Assembly: GCF_928381705.1 (NCBI RefSeq)
Contig: NZ_CAKMSR010000009.1
Coordinates: forward strand, 1 to 64,000
Source of the DNA: Rothia nasimurium
GTDB lineage: Bacteria; Actinomycetota; Actinomycetes; Actinomycetales; Micrococcaceae
Length of the DNA: 64,000 bases
Reading direction: 5' to 3'
The translations under genes and the position numbers were made by a program. Below the pieces are notes generated by a model that ran no database searches, had not been told where the DNA came from, and was given only the letters and a program-made list of their open reading frames with translations. Each line of letters begins with the position of its first letter. The stretch's first letter is position 1. Positions 40,228 to 48,406 of this stretch are shown in pieces.

Positions 40228-40432
40228 TTAGAGACTTATTCATTAGGGTAGGTGGAGCAGGCTAACAGCGAAGCTGCTGGCTCGGATGAAGTGAGCGGGT
40301 GCGACAGCACGTAAGAGCGAACGGAATCCGCCGCTAGGCGGGGCGTAAATCGCCCTTGAGAGCAAAGCGAACCAGGCGAGAGGGTCGGCAGCGAGCGTGA
40401 GCCTGCGGAACCCCTTATGAATAAGCCTCTTA
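40228..40432. repeat. 205-bp GC-rich multi-hairpin element with inverted-repeat ends
   Basis: The ends TTAGAGACTTATTCATTAGGG (split: 40228-40248) and CCCTTATGAATAAGCCTC-TTA (40412-40432) are complementary at 18 of 21 positions. Inside are successive short hairpins: CAGC-GAA-GCTG (40266-40276), GCTC/GAGC (40280-40296), GTGC-GACA-GCAC (40299-40310), CCGCC-GCTA-GGCGG (40328-40341), GGGCG/CGCCC (40341-40355) and a GGC/GCC-GCAG/CTGC pair (40387-40405). No open frame is convincing. The GC-rich element sits in an AT-rich island. It may be a structured RNA or a MITE-like mobile element. Confidence 0.6.
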
Positions 40433-40604
40433 GTTAAGGGATCATTTAATGTTTCATGTATCTCTTAAAAATAGCAAGCCTGCAGTGCATGACTATCATT
40501 AGCTTGGCAAATAAGCTTCGTATTCCACTTACAATCCGGAATAAACTAAATACTCCAGATGTTGAGTAGATAAGCACTATAAACCCAACGGTAAGGAATG
40601 CCCC

Positions 40605-40826
40605 ATGCAGAACCAAGACATCAAGCAGCTCGTCCTTGACGCCGCCCACCGCCGTCGTGCCATCAAGTTCTTCGACACCGAGAAGAAAATCAGCGACGAC
40701 GACATCACCTACATCCTCGAAACCGAAGGCATCGTTACCATGCTGGCCCTTGGTTACCGCACCGAAGAGCTGCCCTGGCCCCAGACCCGCAAGCCCGCCG
40801 AAGAGGTCATCACCTGGGTTAAGTAG
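40605..40826 (+). pseudogene. Nitroreductase remnant with in-frame internal deletion
   Basis: 73 residues. Residues 1-40 match the N-terminus of NfsB-type nitroreductases (AAHRRRAIKFFDTEKKISDDDITYILET), and residues 42-73 match the C-terminus (GIVTMLALGYR ... WPQTRKPAEEVITWV). The roughly 130 residues between, including most of the FMN site, are missing at about nt 40725. The frame and RBS (AAGGA) survive, so a short protein may still be made, but it cannot be an active reductase. It is followed by a strong terminator. Confidence 0.75.
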
Positions 40827-40862
40827 CAGCCCCCACCCCACCTGCGGCTTCAGGTAGCGCAG

Positions 40863-40914
40863 AAGCCCACCTCGCTGCCGTCCGCACTAGGACGAAAGCA
40901 GGGTGGGCTTTTGC
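40863..40914 (+). terminator. Terminator after the nitroreductase remnant
   Basis: AAGCCCACC (40863-40871) pairs with GGTGGGCTT (40902-40910), with inner pairing CTGC/GCAG and GTCC/GGAC, then TTTTGCG. Confidence 0.8.
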
Positions 40915-41069
40915 GTAAGCAGGCCCCCAGCACACCATGGCCCAAGCGCCTCGACCATCTCGTATTTGCTTTTTATTCACCTATTTCCTCGAACCTGATA
41001 ACTCTTCAAACATTGATGTATCCCTGCTAATGTAGAACTATGTCGCACAAATGCAAGAAAGGAGCGACT

Positions 41070-41342
41070 ATGAGCACCACCATTAGCGTTAGAACCGACG
41101 AGGAGACTAAACGCCAGGCAGAGGAACTCTTCAACGAGCTAGGACTAAACATGTCTACAGCAATCAACATGTTCATGAAGCAGGCCCTTCGCGAAGGAAG
41201 AATACCTTTCACCGTTGGGCGCCCCTACCCCAATGCGACAACCATTGCTGCCATCGAAGAAGGACGTCGGCTCGCCCAGGACCCAAACACTCCCCGGATT
41301 AGGTCAATCGAGGAGTTCAAATCTCTCATTAACGAACTATGA
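41070..41342 (+). CDS. RelB/DinJ-family antitoxin
   Basis: 90 residues from the ATG at 41070 (MSTTISVRTDEETKRQAEEL), which has GGAG 7 nt upstream; an in-frame ATG at 41040 is weaker. Ribbon-helix-helix N-terminus with SVRTDEETKRQAEELFNELGLNMSTAINMF split over the DNA-binding fold, RIPFTVG in the middle, and a C-terminal toxin-binding helix. It overlaps the toxin gene by 4 nt (ATGA). Confidence 0.92.
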   Translation: MSTTISVRTDEETKRQAEELFNELGLNMSTAINMFMKQALREGRIPFTVGRPYPNATTIAAIEEGRRLAQDPNTPRIRSIEEFKSLINEL

Positions 41343-41614
41343 GATACGAAATCATCACTACTAATGCTTTCAAAAAAGGTCTAAAAACCGCTAAAAAGCG
41401 TGGAAAAGACCTTCAGAAACTCACGGATATTGTTGAGGTTCTCGCCGAGGGCAAGCAACTCAGCGCAAAACACAAAGACCACGCGCTCACTGGAAACTAC
41501 GCCGATACTCGCGAGTGCCATATCGAACCAGACTGGCTACTTATATATGAACACGTTGAAGATCAGCTGGTTCTCATCTTGCTCAATACAGGTAGCCATT
41601 CAGACCTCTTTTGA
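41339..41614 (+). CDS. yafQ: YafQ-family RelE-like toxin
   Basis: 91 residues of the RelE superfamily. The YafQ pattern is visible: TNAFKKGLKTAKKRGKD, LAEGKQLSAKHKDHALTGNY, RECHIEPDWLLIYEHVEDQLVLILLNTGSHSDLF. The His residues (KHKDH, CHIEPD, GSHSDLF) match those used by YafQ for ribosome-dependent mRNA cleavage. It forms an operon with the antitoxin before it. Confidence 0.92.
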   Translation: MRYEIITTNAFKKGLKTAKKRGKDLQKLTDIVEVLAEGKQLSAKHKDHALTGNYADTRECHIEPDWLLIYEHVEDQLVLILLNTGSHSDLF

Positions 41615-41693
41615 GTACTAATTCCGGTATCTAGTCCGCCCCGCTACCGTCCGCACAAGGACAATAAAGGAACTCGACTTGTAGCTGACGTCC

Positions 41694-41951
41694 ATGCCCT
41701 ACACCATCACCTATCCCCCTACCGCAGCCAAAACCCTCAAGAAGCTGGATCGGCAGATAGCCCGACAAATAATCACAGCAATAGAAGCCCTGCAGAGCAA
41801 CCCCTACCCTCAGGGAGCAATTCAGCTCAAGGGCGGTACCGGTGAACTCTGAATCCGCACAGGAAATTACAGAATTATCTACGAAGTAGAACACGGGGAA
41901 CTAGTCATATTAGTGCTCAAACTAGGGCATAAACGAGAAGTCTACAGATAA
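41694..41951 (+). pseudogene. RelE/ParE-type toxin gene broken by a TGA
   Basis: The frame from ATG 41694 encodes a RelE-like protein (MPYTITYPPTAAKTLKKLDR, QIITAIEALQSNPYPQGAIQ, LKGGTGEL), then a TGA at 41850-41852 where family members have Trp (LWRIRxGxYRIIYE), and continues in the same frame IRTGNYRIIYEVEHGELV...LGHKREVYR to TAA at 41949-41951. A single TGG to TGA change accounts for it. The antitoxin gene is missing upstream; the codons just before (…TIKELDL, stop at about 41680) could be its last remnant. Confidence 0.8.
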
Positions 41952-42041
41952 GATAACAGTATTTCCTTCCCAGCCAAGAAAAAGAAATTGCTCTAAGACC
42001 CCATGCACAAGATCTAGCTCCAAATATCTACCCTTGAAATC

Positions 42042-42526
42042 ATGCCAACATACACTTATCGCGCGCTCAGCGCAGAAGATACTCCCCTGCTCGAACAAGC
42101 GACTCTGGGAACCATGAACTGGTGTGGGCCGCGTTTCACGCTCACGGACGTCCGCACCCGTCCTGAATTTTCCCACTACACCCGTTGCAAACCAGCACGC
42201 GGCGATTTTGGTATCGCCGCATACCACGATGAAGAACCGGCTGGGGTAGTCTGGGCCCTCTACTTGTCAGCGGACGACCCCGGTTACGGTTACATCGACG
42301 AAACAATCCCCGAAGTCAGCCTCTGGGTATCAGAAGAGCACCGCGGCCGTGGTCTGGCCGAGTGCTTCTACATGCCATCATTTCAGAAGCTGCCACCAGG
42401 AACTTGAACCAGATGAGCCTCTCTGTAGAAGCCGATAACTTCGCCCGCAACCTCTACCTAGCTGAGGGCTTCGTCCCTGTAGCAGGCCGTGAAAAGGACG
42501 GGGTGATGCTCCGAACACTGTCATAA
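42042..42526 (+). pseudogene. GNAT acetyltransferase with a one-base frameshift
   Basis: The first frame (MPTYTYRALSAEDTPLLEQ...GIAAYHDEEPAGVVWALY...VSLWVSEEHRGRG) is the N-terminal part of a GNAT domain with the acetyl-CoA loop beginning. After 42356 the normal continuation appears in the next frame: RVLLHAIISEAATRNLNQ, then SLSVEADNFARNLYLAEGF and VPVAG...VMLRTLS. Restoring one G near 42356-42358 (CTGGCCGA to CTGGGCCGA) yields RGRGLGRVLLHAI, a textbook GNAT motif A. It is a real frameshift or a sequencing error. Confidence 0.8.
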
Positions 42527-42592
42527 AGACAGCAACCTTGCGCCGCGGCCGACACATAGCCGCTCATCCATCCCCGCTCAAAATCTGACTGT

Positions 42593-42647
42593 CCACCAGA
42601 CTCTCGCTGCGCCCATCATAGGAGTAGTCACTGCGAGAGTCTGGTGG
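42593..42647. repeat. Perfect 15-bp inverted repeat at the island's right edge
   Basis: CCACCAGACTCTCGC (42593-42607) and GCGAGAGTCTGGTGG (42633-42647) are exact reverse complements with a 25-nt loop. There is no T-run, so it is not a standard terminator. It lies between the decayed GNAT gene and the rplT terminator. Confidence 0.6.
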
Positions 42648-42728
42648 GCGCTCAAGGCGCTCCCGCCCGACACCCCGGCCCGGTGCTCCAGCTCCAGCCC
42701 GAGGCTCCAGCCCCAGTAAGACCACAAC

Positions 42729-42787
42729 AAAAAGGACGCCGCCCCTCGCTGCCCTGCCAGGTGGCAGGAAAGCGGGAGGCGGCGTCC
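42729..42787 (-). terminator. Terminator after rplT
   Basis: GGACGCCGCC (42734-42743) and GGCGGCGTCC (42778-42787) form 10-bp arms with further inner CCTGCC/GGCAGG pairing; the minus strand continues CTTTTTGTTG. It ends the infC-rpmI-rplT operon and carries the GGACGC motif. Confidence 0.85.
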
Positions 42788-42829
42788 GCACCCCACCACT
42801 TAGATGGGGCAAGACAAACCTAAAAAGAC

Positions 42830-43213
42830 TTAGGCAGCCTTGGGAGCTGAAGTGTCCTCAGGCAGGTTGTTCTTAGCGATTTCAACCAGAGCTGAGAAAG
42901 CAGCAGGCTCGTTAACAGCCAGCTCAGCCAGCATACGACGGTCAACCTCAACCTCAGCAGCCTTCAGGCCCTGGATGAAGCGGTTGTAGGTCAGGCCCTC
43001 AGCGCGTGCAGCTGCGTTGATACGCTGAATCCACAGACGACGGAAGTCGCCCTTCTTCTTACGACGGTGGTCGTAGCTGTATACCAGTGAGTGAGTGACC
43101 TGTTCCTTAGCCTTACGGTAAAGGCGTGAACGCTGGCCACGGTAGCCTGATGCACGATCAAGGATTACTCGGCGCTTCTTGTGCGCGTTAACCGCGCGCT
43201 TCACACGTGCCAC
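42830..43213 (-). CDS. rplT: Ribosomal protein bL20
   Basis: 127 residues, a normal length for L20. [40 protein letters not shown] and [21 protein letters not shown] are near-universal. It binds 23S rRNA early in 50S assembly. Third gene of infC-rpmI-rplT, with the terminator just downstream. Confidence 0.98.
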   Translation of the reverse strand: MARVKRAVNAHKKRRVILDRASGYRGQRSRLYRKAKEQVTHSLVYSYDHRRKKKGDFRRLWIQRINAAARAEGLTYNRFIQGLKAAEVEVDRRMLAELAVNEPAAFSALVEIAKNNLPEDTSAPKAA

Positions 43214-43327
43214 GTGTGTCTCCTAACGTCTATGTCCTACCCAGCTAAAAACTCTAGCGCTGGTGCAGGAGAGAAAATATCTACTTTTGGTGCGCCCTTT
43301 CGGGGCGAAGCTTCAAAAAGAAGGAGC

Positions 43328-43522
43328 TTACTTGCCCAGCATCTTCTTGATGACCTTAGCCTGACCGCCGGTTACGATCTGGTCAGAAGCCAGACGACGG
43401 GTCAGACGGGAGGACTTGTGCTCGAGGTAGTGGCGGCGGTTGGCCTGCTGGCGCTTAACCTTGCCAGTACCGGTGAGCTTGAAGCGCTTCTTAGCACCAG
43501 AGTGGGTCTTCTGCTTCGGCAT
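43328..43522 (-). CDS. rpmI: Ribosomal protein bL35
   Basis: 64 residues from the ATG at 43522 ([20 protein letters not shown]), the standard L35 start and length; the open frame upstream is spacer. Highly basic throughout, with [16 protein letters not shown]. It lies between infC and rplT. Confidence 0.97.
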   Translation of the reverse strand: MPKQKTHSGAKKRFKLTGTGKVKRQQANRRHYLEHKSSRLTRRLASDQIVTGGQAKVIKKMLGK

Positions 43523-43726
43523 GAGCCGATTCTCCTTACGTTCTACCCTCGCCCCGGTTACGGGGTGAGGAACTGAAAAACTCAACGTCCCCGGCGGGCG
43601 GGGAAGTTTTAAGGGTGTTCTGCCCGCTCACCGGTGCCCTTATCTTTCAATAAAAACAGCGGTAGAGCGAACGACGACCAAGCACGAAACCCTACACGAG
43701 CTCGCGCCTGGTTGTCTAAACAGCTC

Positions 43727-44377
43727 CTATTCGGCTGACGCCTGTGCCTTGAGCTCCTCGGGCATTGCATCTGCCAGGGAGTTAGTTACAGGGGTTGCCT
43801 CGGTGGTGTTGACGCGTTCGCGACCCTTGCGGCCACCTGACTTCTGGCTCTCACGGCGGGCTTCCTGCTTGCCGCGCAGCGGGGCAAGAACCATCACCAT
43901 GTTGCGACCATCAACGCGAGGGTTGGACTCTACGGTGCCAACCTCGGTCAGGTCGTTCGCCATGCGTTCAAGCAGTCGCACACCCATCTCGGGGCGCTGC
44001 TGTTCACGACCACGGAACTGAATCATAGCCTTGACCTTGTCACCGCCAGCCAGGAAACGACGTGCGTGCCCTACCTTGGTTTCGTAGTCATGGGTATCAA
44101 TCTTGAGGCGGAAACGGATTTCCTTCAAAGAAGCATTGACCTGCTTCTTTCGAGATTCACGTGCCTTGACTGCGGCTTCGTACTTGTACTTACCGAAGTC
44201 CATAAGCTTGCACACAGGCGGCTTAGCGTTAGGGGCAACCTCAACCAGGTCAAGGTCAGACTCCTGAGCAAGACGCAGTGCATCTTCTACGCGGACAATA
44301 CCGACCTGTTCACCGCCGGGGCCGACGAGTCGAACTTCCGGAACGCGAATGCGGTCGTTGATGCGTGGATCGCTAAT
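43727..44377 (-). CDS. infC: Translation initiation factor IF-3 (AUU start)
   Basis: 216 residues if started at ATT 44377. Searching only for ATG/GTG/TTG would begin at 44215 and lose the N-terminal domain. Upstream of 44215 the frame continues [20 protein letters not shown]... [15 protein letters not shown] and then [18 protein letters not shown], the complete IF-3 N-domain. AGGAG lies 7 nt before the ATT. An AUU start is the known basis of infC autoregulation, because IF-3 itself rejects non-standard starts. The C-terminal tail after about residue 170 is a lineage-specific extension. Confidence 0.93.
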   Translation of the reverse strand: MSDPRINDRIRVPEVRLVGPGGEQVGIVRVEDALRLAQESDLDLVEVAPNAKPPVCKLMDFGKYKYEAAVKARESRKKQVNASLKEIRFRLKIDTHDYETKVGHARRFLAGGDKVKAMIQFRGREQQRPEMGVRLLERMANDLTEVGTVESNPRVDGRNMVMVLAPLRGKQEARRESQKSGGRKGRERVNTTEATPVTNSLADAMPEELKAQASAE

Positions 44378-44720
44378 GACAAAGCTCCTGTTGCTTGTGG
44401 TGGGGGTGTCCCCCGTGAATTTCTGTGGGGGCGAAAAAGCCCCCGGTTGCGGCTAGCAAGCGGAGGCTTCAGTTACCTACCCAGGCTGAAGGCGCGGACG
44501 CCGGTAGTCGGCGCTATGAGCCTTCGAAGGTTTCCCTTGCGGGAGCCTGGGGCTGACCCGGTCACCAGATTTGGCGGCAGCGGGTGGGAACTTAAGTTCC
44601 ACTTGCAAACAGCTCTTAACATTACTGGGTTAGGGGCGGTTTTTCAAGGGTTTTGGCTGTTTTTCTTGGGGCGGACGCCGGCGGTCGGGTTGAGTGTGAC
44701 GGGCGATTCACGCTCGGTGG
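44378..44720 (-). promoter_or_regulatory. infC leader and divergent promoter region
   Basis: About 340 nt without genes. Near infC the minus strand reads GGGGGC-TTTTTC-GCCCCC (44448-44429) and GGGGG-ACA-CCCCC (44417-44405), two adjacent stable hairpins just upstream of the AGGAG. The T-stretch is in the loop, so this is more a folded leader than a terminator. Two GCGGACGCCGG copies occur at about 44494 and 44673. The region also drives the divergent DUF1844 gene. Confidence 0.45.
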
Positions 44721-44744
44721 GGTTGGTGTGAGATTCTAGTAACC

Positions 44745-45164
44745 ATGAGCAACGAAACTAGCTACCGTTTTGAAGATTCCGCTAAGCAGGGCGAGGCGCT
44801 ACCCGATGGTCTGACTGCCGAGCAGGTTGAAGAAGTTAACGCCCAGATGCGCGATATCGCTGAGGTTCCCGCCGTTGAGGTCATTACGACCGCTGCTGTT
44901 CACCTGATGAGCGCCGCTGCCGTCAAGTGCGGCCTGGCTGCTGAAGAGAACGCCGAAGACCTCAAAGATCTTGATGAGGCCCGCAAGCTGATTACCGCCC
45001 TGGCAGGTTTCGTTACCGCTGCGGCGCCCGAGATTGGTTCCCAGCACGCCGCTCCCCTGCGTGACGGCCTGCGTTCCCTCCAGCTGGCCTTCCGTGAGGC
45101 TTCCCCCTACCCGGACGCCCCCGGCAAGGGGCCCGGCGAAAAGTTCACCGGGCCGGTTTTCTAG
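44745..45164 (+). CDS. DUF1844-domain protein
   Basis: 139 residues. The core EVPAVEVITTAAVHLMSAAAVKCGL followed by DLDEARKLITALAGFV is the DUF1844 helical domain, commonly encoded next to infC in Actinobacteria. Function unknown. Its TAG stop overlaps the TAG stop of the convergent SseB gene within the sequence CTAG. Confidence 0.85.
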   Translation: MSNETSYRFEDSAKQGEALPDGLTAEQVEEVNAQMRDIAEVPAVEVITTAAVHLMSAAAVKCGLAAEENAEDLKDLDEARKLITALAGFVTAAAPEIGSQHAAPLRDGLRSLQLAFREASPYPDAPGKGPGEKFTGPVF

Positions 45165-46081
45165 GCTGAGGCCAAAGCGATCTGCACTGAGTCAGCCTGC
45201 TCGGCAATGACCTGGTTGAGGGCGAGCCCCTGCTGGAAGGTCTGCACGGTCTGGTTGACCTGTTCCTGGGTGAGGCCGGGGCGGAGTTTGAGCATGATTT
45301 TCAGCTCTGGCCCGTGCCCACCACCTGCCAGTACGCGTCCGCTCGCGGTCTGCGAGTACACACCGGTGCCGGGGCCTGCTTCAACCGCAACCACGGCAGA
45401 CAGGGGCGCTGCAATGTTGCTGAGCTCTTCGGCGACCCGGGGGTTGCGGTAGGAGGGCACCCATTCTTCTCCCTTGGCGATTGCCCAGAAAGCTGGGCGG
45501 CGCACGACGAAGGTGAGGTCGGCGCCGGGGTTTACCACAATCAGCTGGTTCTCGTCTTCAACGGCTGATAGGGCGGTTTTCCGCATGTCTGCGGCAACTG
45601 GGCGGGCTAGGTCGTGCCAGGCGGTGAGGGCGTCTACATTGGTGAAAACGGGGAGGGCGCGGCGTCCGTCCGGACCCTGGATACTCACCAGCGCCATATC
45701 CGATTCTTTGTCTGATACCAGGCCGTGCTCGGTGATTTCTGCTTGAGATAGCTGGGCTACGACCGGGGCAAAGATACGCACGGAGCGCAGGGCATCGACC
45801 ACGGCGACTTCATCGACTTCGCCCGCGGCAAAAGCATCGAGAACTTTTTGCAGGGCGGGGTCGGTTCTGCCGTCGTCGCCGGGGAACTTGTGGGTGTGGC
45901 TGGTGCCTTCCCCCAGGTTGCGTCCTTCCCAGGGCTGCCCGCCGGTATCGGTTTTTTGGCCGGCGGACGCCAGCTGGGCAGCAATATGTGCGGGGAGTTC
46001 CCGGCGGGGTGCGCTGGGGTCTCCGGGGTTGCCGTGTCCGTGGGTGTGGGCGCGGTGCACGCGATCTGAAAAGTCTGTCAC
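45161..46081 (-). CDS. SseB-family protein
   Basis: 306 residues. N-terminal His/Gly-rich stretch (RVHRAHTHGHGNPGDPSAP), then an SseB-like domain around 75-200 (LQKVLDAFAAG ... LPVFTNVDALTAWHDLARPV) and a C-terminal SseB-type segment (LKIMLKLRPGLTQEQVNQTV). Role not established in Actinobacteria. GTG start overlaps the priA stop by one base (TAGTG), so it is cotranscribed with the his genes. Confidence 0.82.
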   Translation of the reverse strand: MTDFSDRVHRAHTHGHGNPGDPSAPRRELPAHIAAQLASAGQKTDTGGQPWEGRNLGEGTSHTHKFPGDDGRTDPALQKVLDAFAAGEVDEVAVVDALRSVRIFAPVVAQLSQAEITEHGLVSDKESDMALVSIQGPDGRRALPVFTNVDALTAWHDLARPVAADMRKTALSAVEDENQLIVVNPGADLTFVVRRPAFWAIAKGEEWVPSYRNPRVAEELSNIAAPLSAVVAVEAGPGTGVYSQTASGRVLAGGGHGPELKIMLKLRPGLTQEQVNQTVQTFQQGLALNQVIAEQADSVQIALASA

Positions 46082-46812
46082 TAGGGTCGACCTGCGACGT
46101 CGAGTGCCTGGGCGAGGGTAAACTTGCCGGCGTAGAGGGCCTTGCCGGTGATAGCGCCCTCAACTCCGTGGGGCACCATGGTGCGCAGGGCGGCGATGTC
46201 GTCCAGGGTGGCGATACCGCCAGAGGCGACCACCGGCTTGTCGGTGCGTTCAGCGACCTTGCGCAGAAGTTCCAGGTTGGGGCCCTGCAGGGTGCCGTCC
46301 TTGGTGACGTCGGTGACGACGTAGCGGGCGCAGCCGTCATCGTTCAGGCGGTCGAGAACCTCCCAGAGGTTGCCGCCTTCTTTGGTCCAGCCGCGGGCGG
46401 CCAGTACGTCCCCGCGGACATCCAGCCCAACAGCGATAACATCGCCGTGCTCGGCGATGACCTTGCGGGTCCACTCGGGGTTTTCGAGGGCAGCGGTGCC
46501 CAGGTTGATGCGGGCGGGGTTGAGCGACAGGGCCCGTTCCAGAGATTCGTCGTCGCGGATGCCGCCCGACATCTCAATCTTGATGGAAAGTTCCTGAGCT
46601 ACCTCGGTCAGAATCTCAATGTTGTCGCCGCGGCCAAAGGCAGCGTCGAGGTCGACCAGGTGCAGCCACTCAGCACCGGCGTTCTGCCACTCTAGGGCAG
46701 CTTCGACGGGGGAACCGTAGTTGGTTTCCGATCCGGCTTCGCCCTGTACCAGGCGCACGGCCTGGCCGTTGGCTACGTCGACCGCGGGCAGCAGTTCGAG
46801 ACGATCAGTCAT
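46081..46812 (-). CDS. priA: PriA: bifunctional HisA/TrpF isomerase
   Basis: 243 residues, (beta/alpha)8 barrel. Catalytic Asp residues lie in [15 protein letters not shown] (N-terminal) and [11 protein letters not shown] (about 165-176), with phosphate loops SGGIRDD and ASGGIAT. In Actinobacteria without a separate trpF this enzyme isomerises both ProFAR (histidine) and PRA (tryptophan); dual function is inferred from lineage. RBS AAGGAG. Confidence 0.92.
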   Translation of the reverse strand: MTDRLELLPAVDVANGQAVRLVQGEAGSETNYGSPVEAALEWQNAGAEWLHLVDLDAAFGRGDNIEILTEVAQELSIKIEMSGGIRDDESLERALSLNPARINLGTAALENPEWTRKVIAEHGDVIAVGLDVRGDVLAARGWTKEGGNLWEVLDRLNDDGCARYVVTDVTKDGTLQGPNLELLRKVAERTDKPVVASGGIATLDDIAALRTMVPHGVEGAITGKALYAGKFTLAQALDVAGRP

Positions 46813-46865
46813 TGTTCTCTCCTTGGGAGTAGGACGGTAAAAATCTAGGTCTATGGGGTAGCGAG

Positions 46866-47036
46866 CTAGCTGTAGTTCATCACGACGTACAGGCCGTACC
46901 CGGCAAAGGCTAGGCCCACCAGCAGCAGTACAAGCTGGGCCACCCAGGTAATTTTTTGCTTGTAGAAGGAGTAGGCTCCGCCGATGAACATCATGCCTAC
47001 GGTCATGAGCAGTAGCCCGGACGTTGTAGCTGACAT
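46866..47036 (-). CDS. Small two-TM membrane protein in the his operon
   Basis: 56 residues, too short for most ORF cut-offs: [20 protein letters not shown], then [10 protein letters not shown] and two hydrophobic helices (about 7-23 and 31-52), ending VVMNYS. The ATG lies 3 nt after the hisH stop codon, whose last codons supply a GTGAAGTAGGA ribosome site. Placement between hisH and priA on the same strand supports a real gene. Function unknown. Confidence 0.75.
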   Translation of the reverse strand: MSATTSGLLLMTVGMMFIGGAYSFYKQKITWVAQLVLLLVGLAFAGYGLYVVMNYS

Positions 47037-47039
47037 ATC

Positions 47040-47720
47040 CTACTTCACCCCGTCTAGACGCCCGGTTACGGGCAGGGAACTGATCCAGTTCTTGAGCAGG
47101 CGGATGCCGGCCTCACCCGACTTTTCGGGGTGGAACTGGGTGGCAGCTAGGGGCCCGTTTTCGACCGCCGCGATGAAGTCGCCGCCGTGGTTAGCCCAGG
47201 TGACCTGGGGAGGCAGCATGGCTTCGTTGTTCTGGTCGAAGGTCCATTCTTGCACCCCGTAGGAGTGCACAAAGTAGAAGCGTTCGTTCTCGATACCGGC
47301 GAAGAGCGTGGACCCTTCAGGTGCGCGGACGGTATTCCATCCCATGTGGGGCACGACCTCGGCTTTGAGCTTTTCGACGGTGCCGGGCCACTCGCCCAGG
47401 CCATCGGCTTCAACTCCGTGCTCAACGCCTTTTTCGAACATGACCTGTAGGCCTACGCAGATGCCGAGTACGGGGCGTCCGCCCGCAACGCGCCTGCCAA
47501 TCATGCGGATAGCGTCCGCCTCTTTGAGCCCGTCCATCACGGCCTTGAAAGCACCCACGCCAGGCACGACCAGGCCGTCTGCGCCCAGAACGTCTGACTC
47601 CTTGCGGGACAGCACCACTCGGGCGCCGGCTTCTTCAAGGGCGCGGACGGCTGAGCGCACGTTCCCTGCCCCGTAGTCAAGAACGGTGACGGTGGGCTTC
47701 TGCTGTACAGCTTCGCTCAT
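47040..47720 (-). CDS. hisH: Imidazole glycerol phosphate synthase, glutaminase subunit
   Basis: 226 residues, class I glutamine amidotransferase. Nucleophile Cys in [11 protein letters not shown] (about 87), and His/Glu in QFHPEKSGE near 195. It supplies ammonia to HisF, which is not in this window. TAATG overlap with hisB. Confidence 0.95.
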   Translation of the reverse strand: MSEAVQQKPTVTVLDYGAGNVRSAVRALEEAGARVVLSRKESDVLGADGLVVPGVGAFKAVMDGLKEADAIRMIGRRVAGGRPVLGICVGLQVMFEKGVEHGVEADGLGEWPGTVEKLKAEVVPHMGWNTVRAPEGSTLFAGIENERFYFVHSYGVQEWTFDQNNEAMLPPQVTWANHGGDFIAAVENGPLAATQFHPEKSGEAGIRLLKNWISSLPVTGRLDGVK

Positions 47721-48352
47721 TAGAGAGCTCCCTTGGTCGAGGGAATACCGGCGTGACGGGGGTCGGGCTCTACTGCCTGACGCAGGGCACGGGCGAGAGC
47801 CTTGAACTGGGCTTCAGCGATATGGTGGGGGTCGCGCCCGCCCAGCAGGGTGATGTGCAGGCAGATACCGGCGTGATAGGCGAAAGCCTCAAAGACGTGG
47901 CGCACCATTGACCCGGTGAAGTGCCCACCGATGAGGTGGTATTCGAAGCCTTCGGGCTCGCCGGTGTGGACCAGGTAGGGACGGCCAGAAATATCGACCA
48001 CGGCAGAGGCCAGAGCTTCATCGAGGGGTACGGTGGCAGTACCGAAGCGGCGGATGCCTGCCTTATCGCCCAGTGCCTGGCGGAGCACCTCGCCCAGCAC
48101 GATGCCGGTATCTTCAACAGTGTGGTGCACATCGATGTGGGTATCGCCAGAGCACTTGATGGTCATATCAATCAGGGAGTGCTTAGACAAAGCGGTGAGC
48201 ATGTGGTCGTAGAAGGGCACACCGGTGTCGATGTCTGATATGCCGGTGCCGTCGAGGTTAATTTCGACGCTGACGGACGACTCGCTGGTTGCCCGCTCCA
48301 TCTTTGCAATACGGGGGCCGATGCCGGTGGATGATTCAGTAGGTACTGCCAT
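47720..48352 (-). CDS. hisB: Imidazoleglycerol-phosphate dehydratase
   Basis: 210 residues. Metal-binding His clusters are intact: [25 protein letters not shown] and [19 protein letters not shown]. Monofunctional IGPD as usual in Actinobacteria. Between hisC and hisH. Confidence 0.96.
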   Translation of the reverse strand: MAVPTESSTGIGPRIAKMERATSESSVSVEINLDGTGISDIDTGVPFYDHMLTALSKHSLIDMTIKCSGDTHIDVHHTVEDTGIVLGEVLRQALGDKAGIRRFGTATVPLDEALASAVVDISGRPYLVHTGEPEGFEYHLIGGHFTGSMVRHVFEAFAYHAGICLHITLLGGRDPHHIAEAQFKALARALRQAVEPDPRHAGIPSTKGAL

Positions 48353-48406
48353 GTCTGTCTCTTTTTCTAAGGTGTCTGCCGATATTGATGGGGCTACGCG
48401 CTGCGC

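Noticed and set aside
40228..40432. CRISPR or tRNA-like array within the hairpin element
   Set aside because: The hairpins differ from one another in sequence and none has tRNA features.
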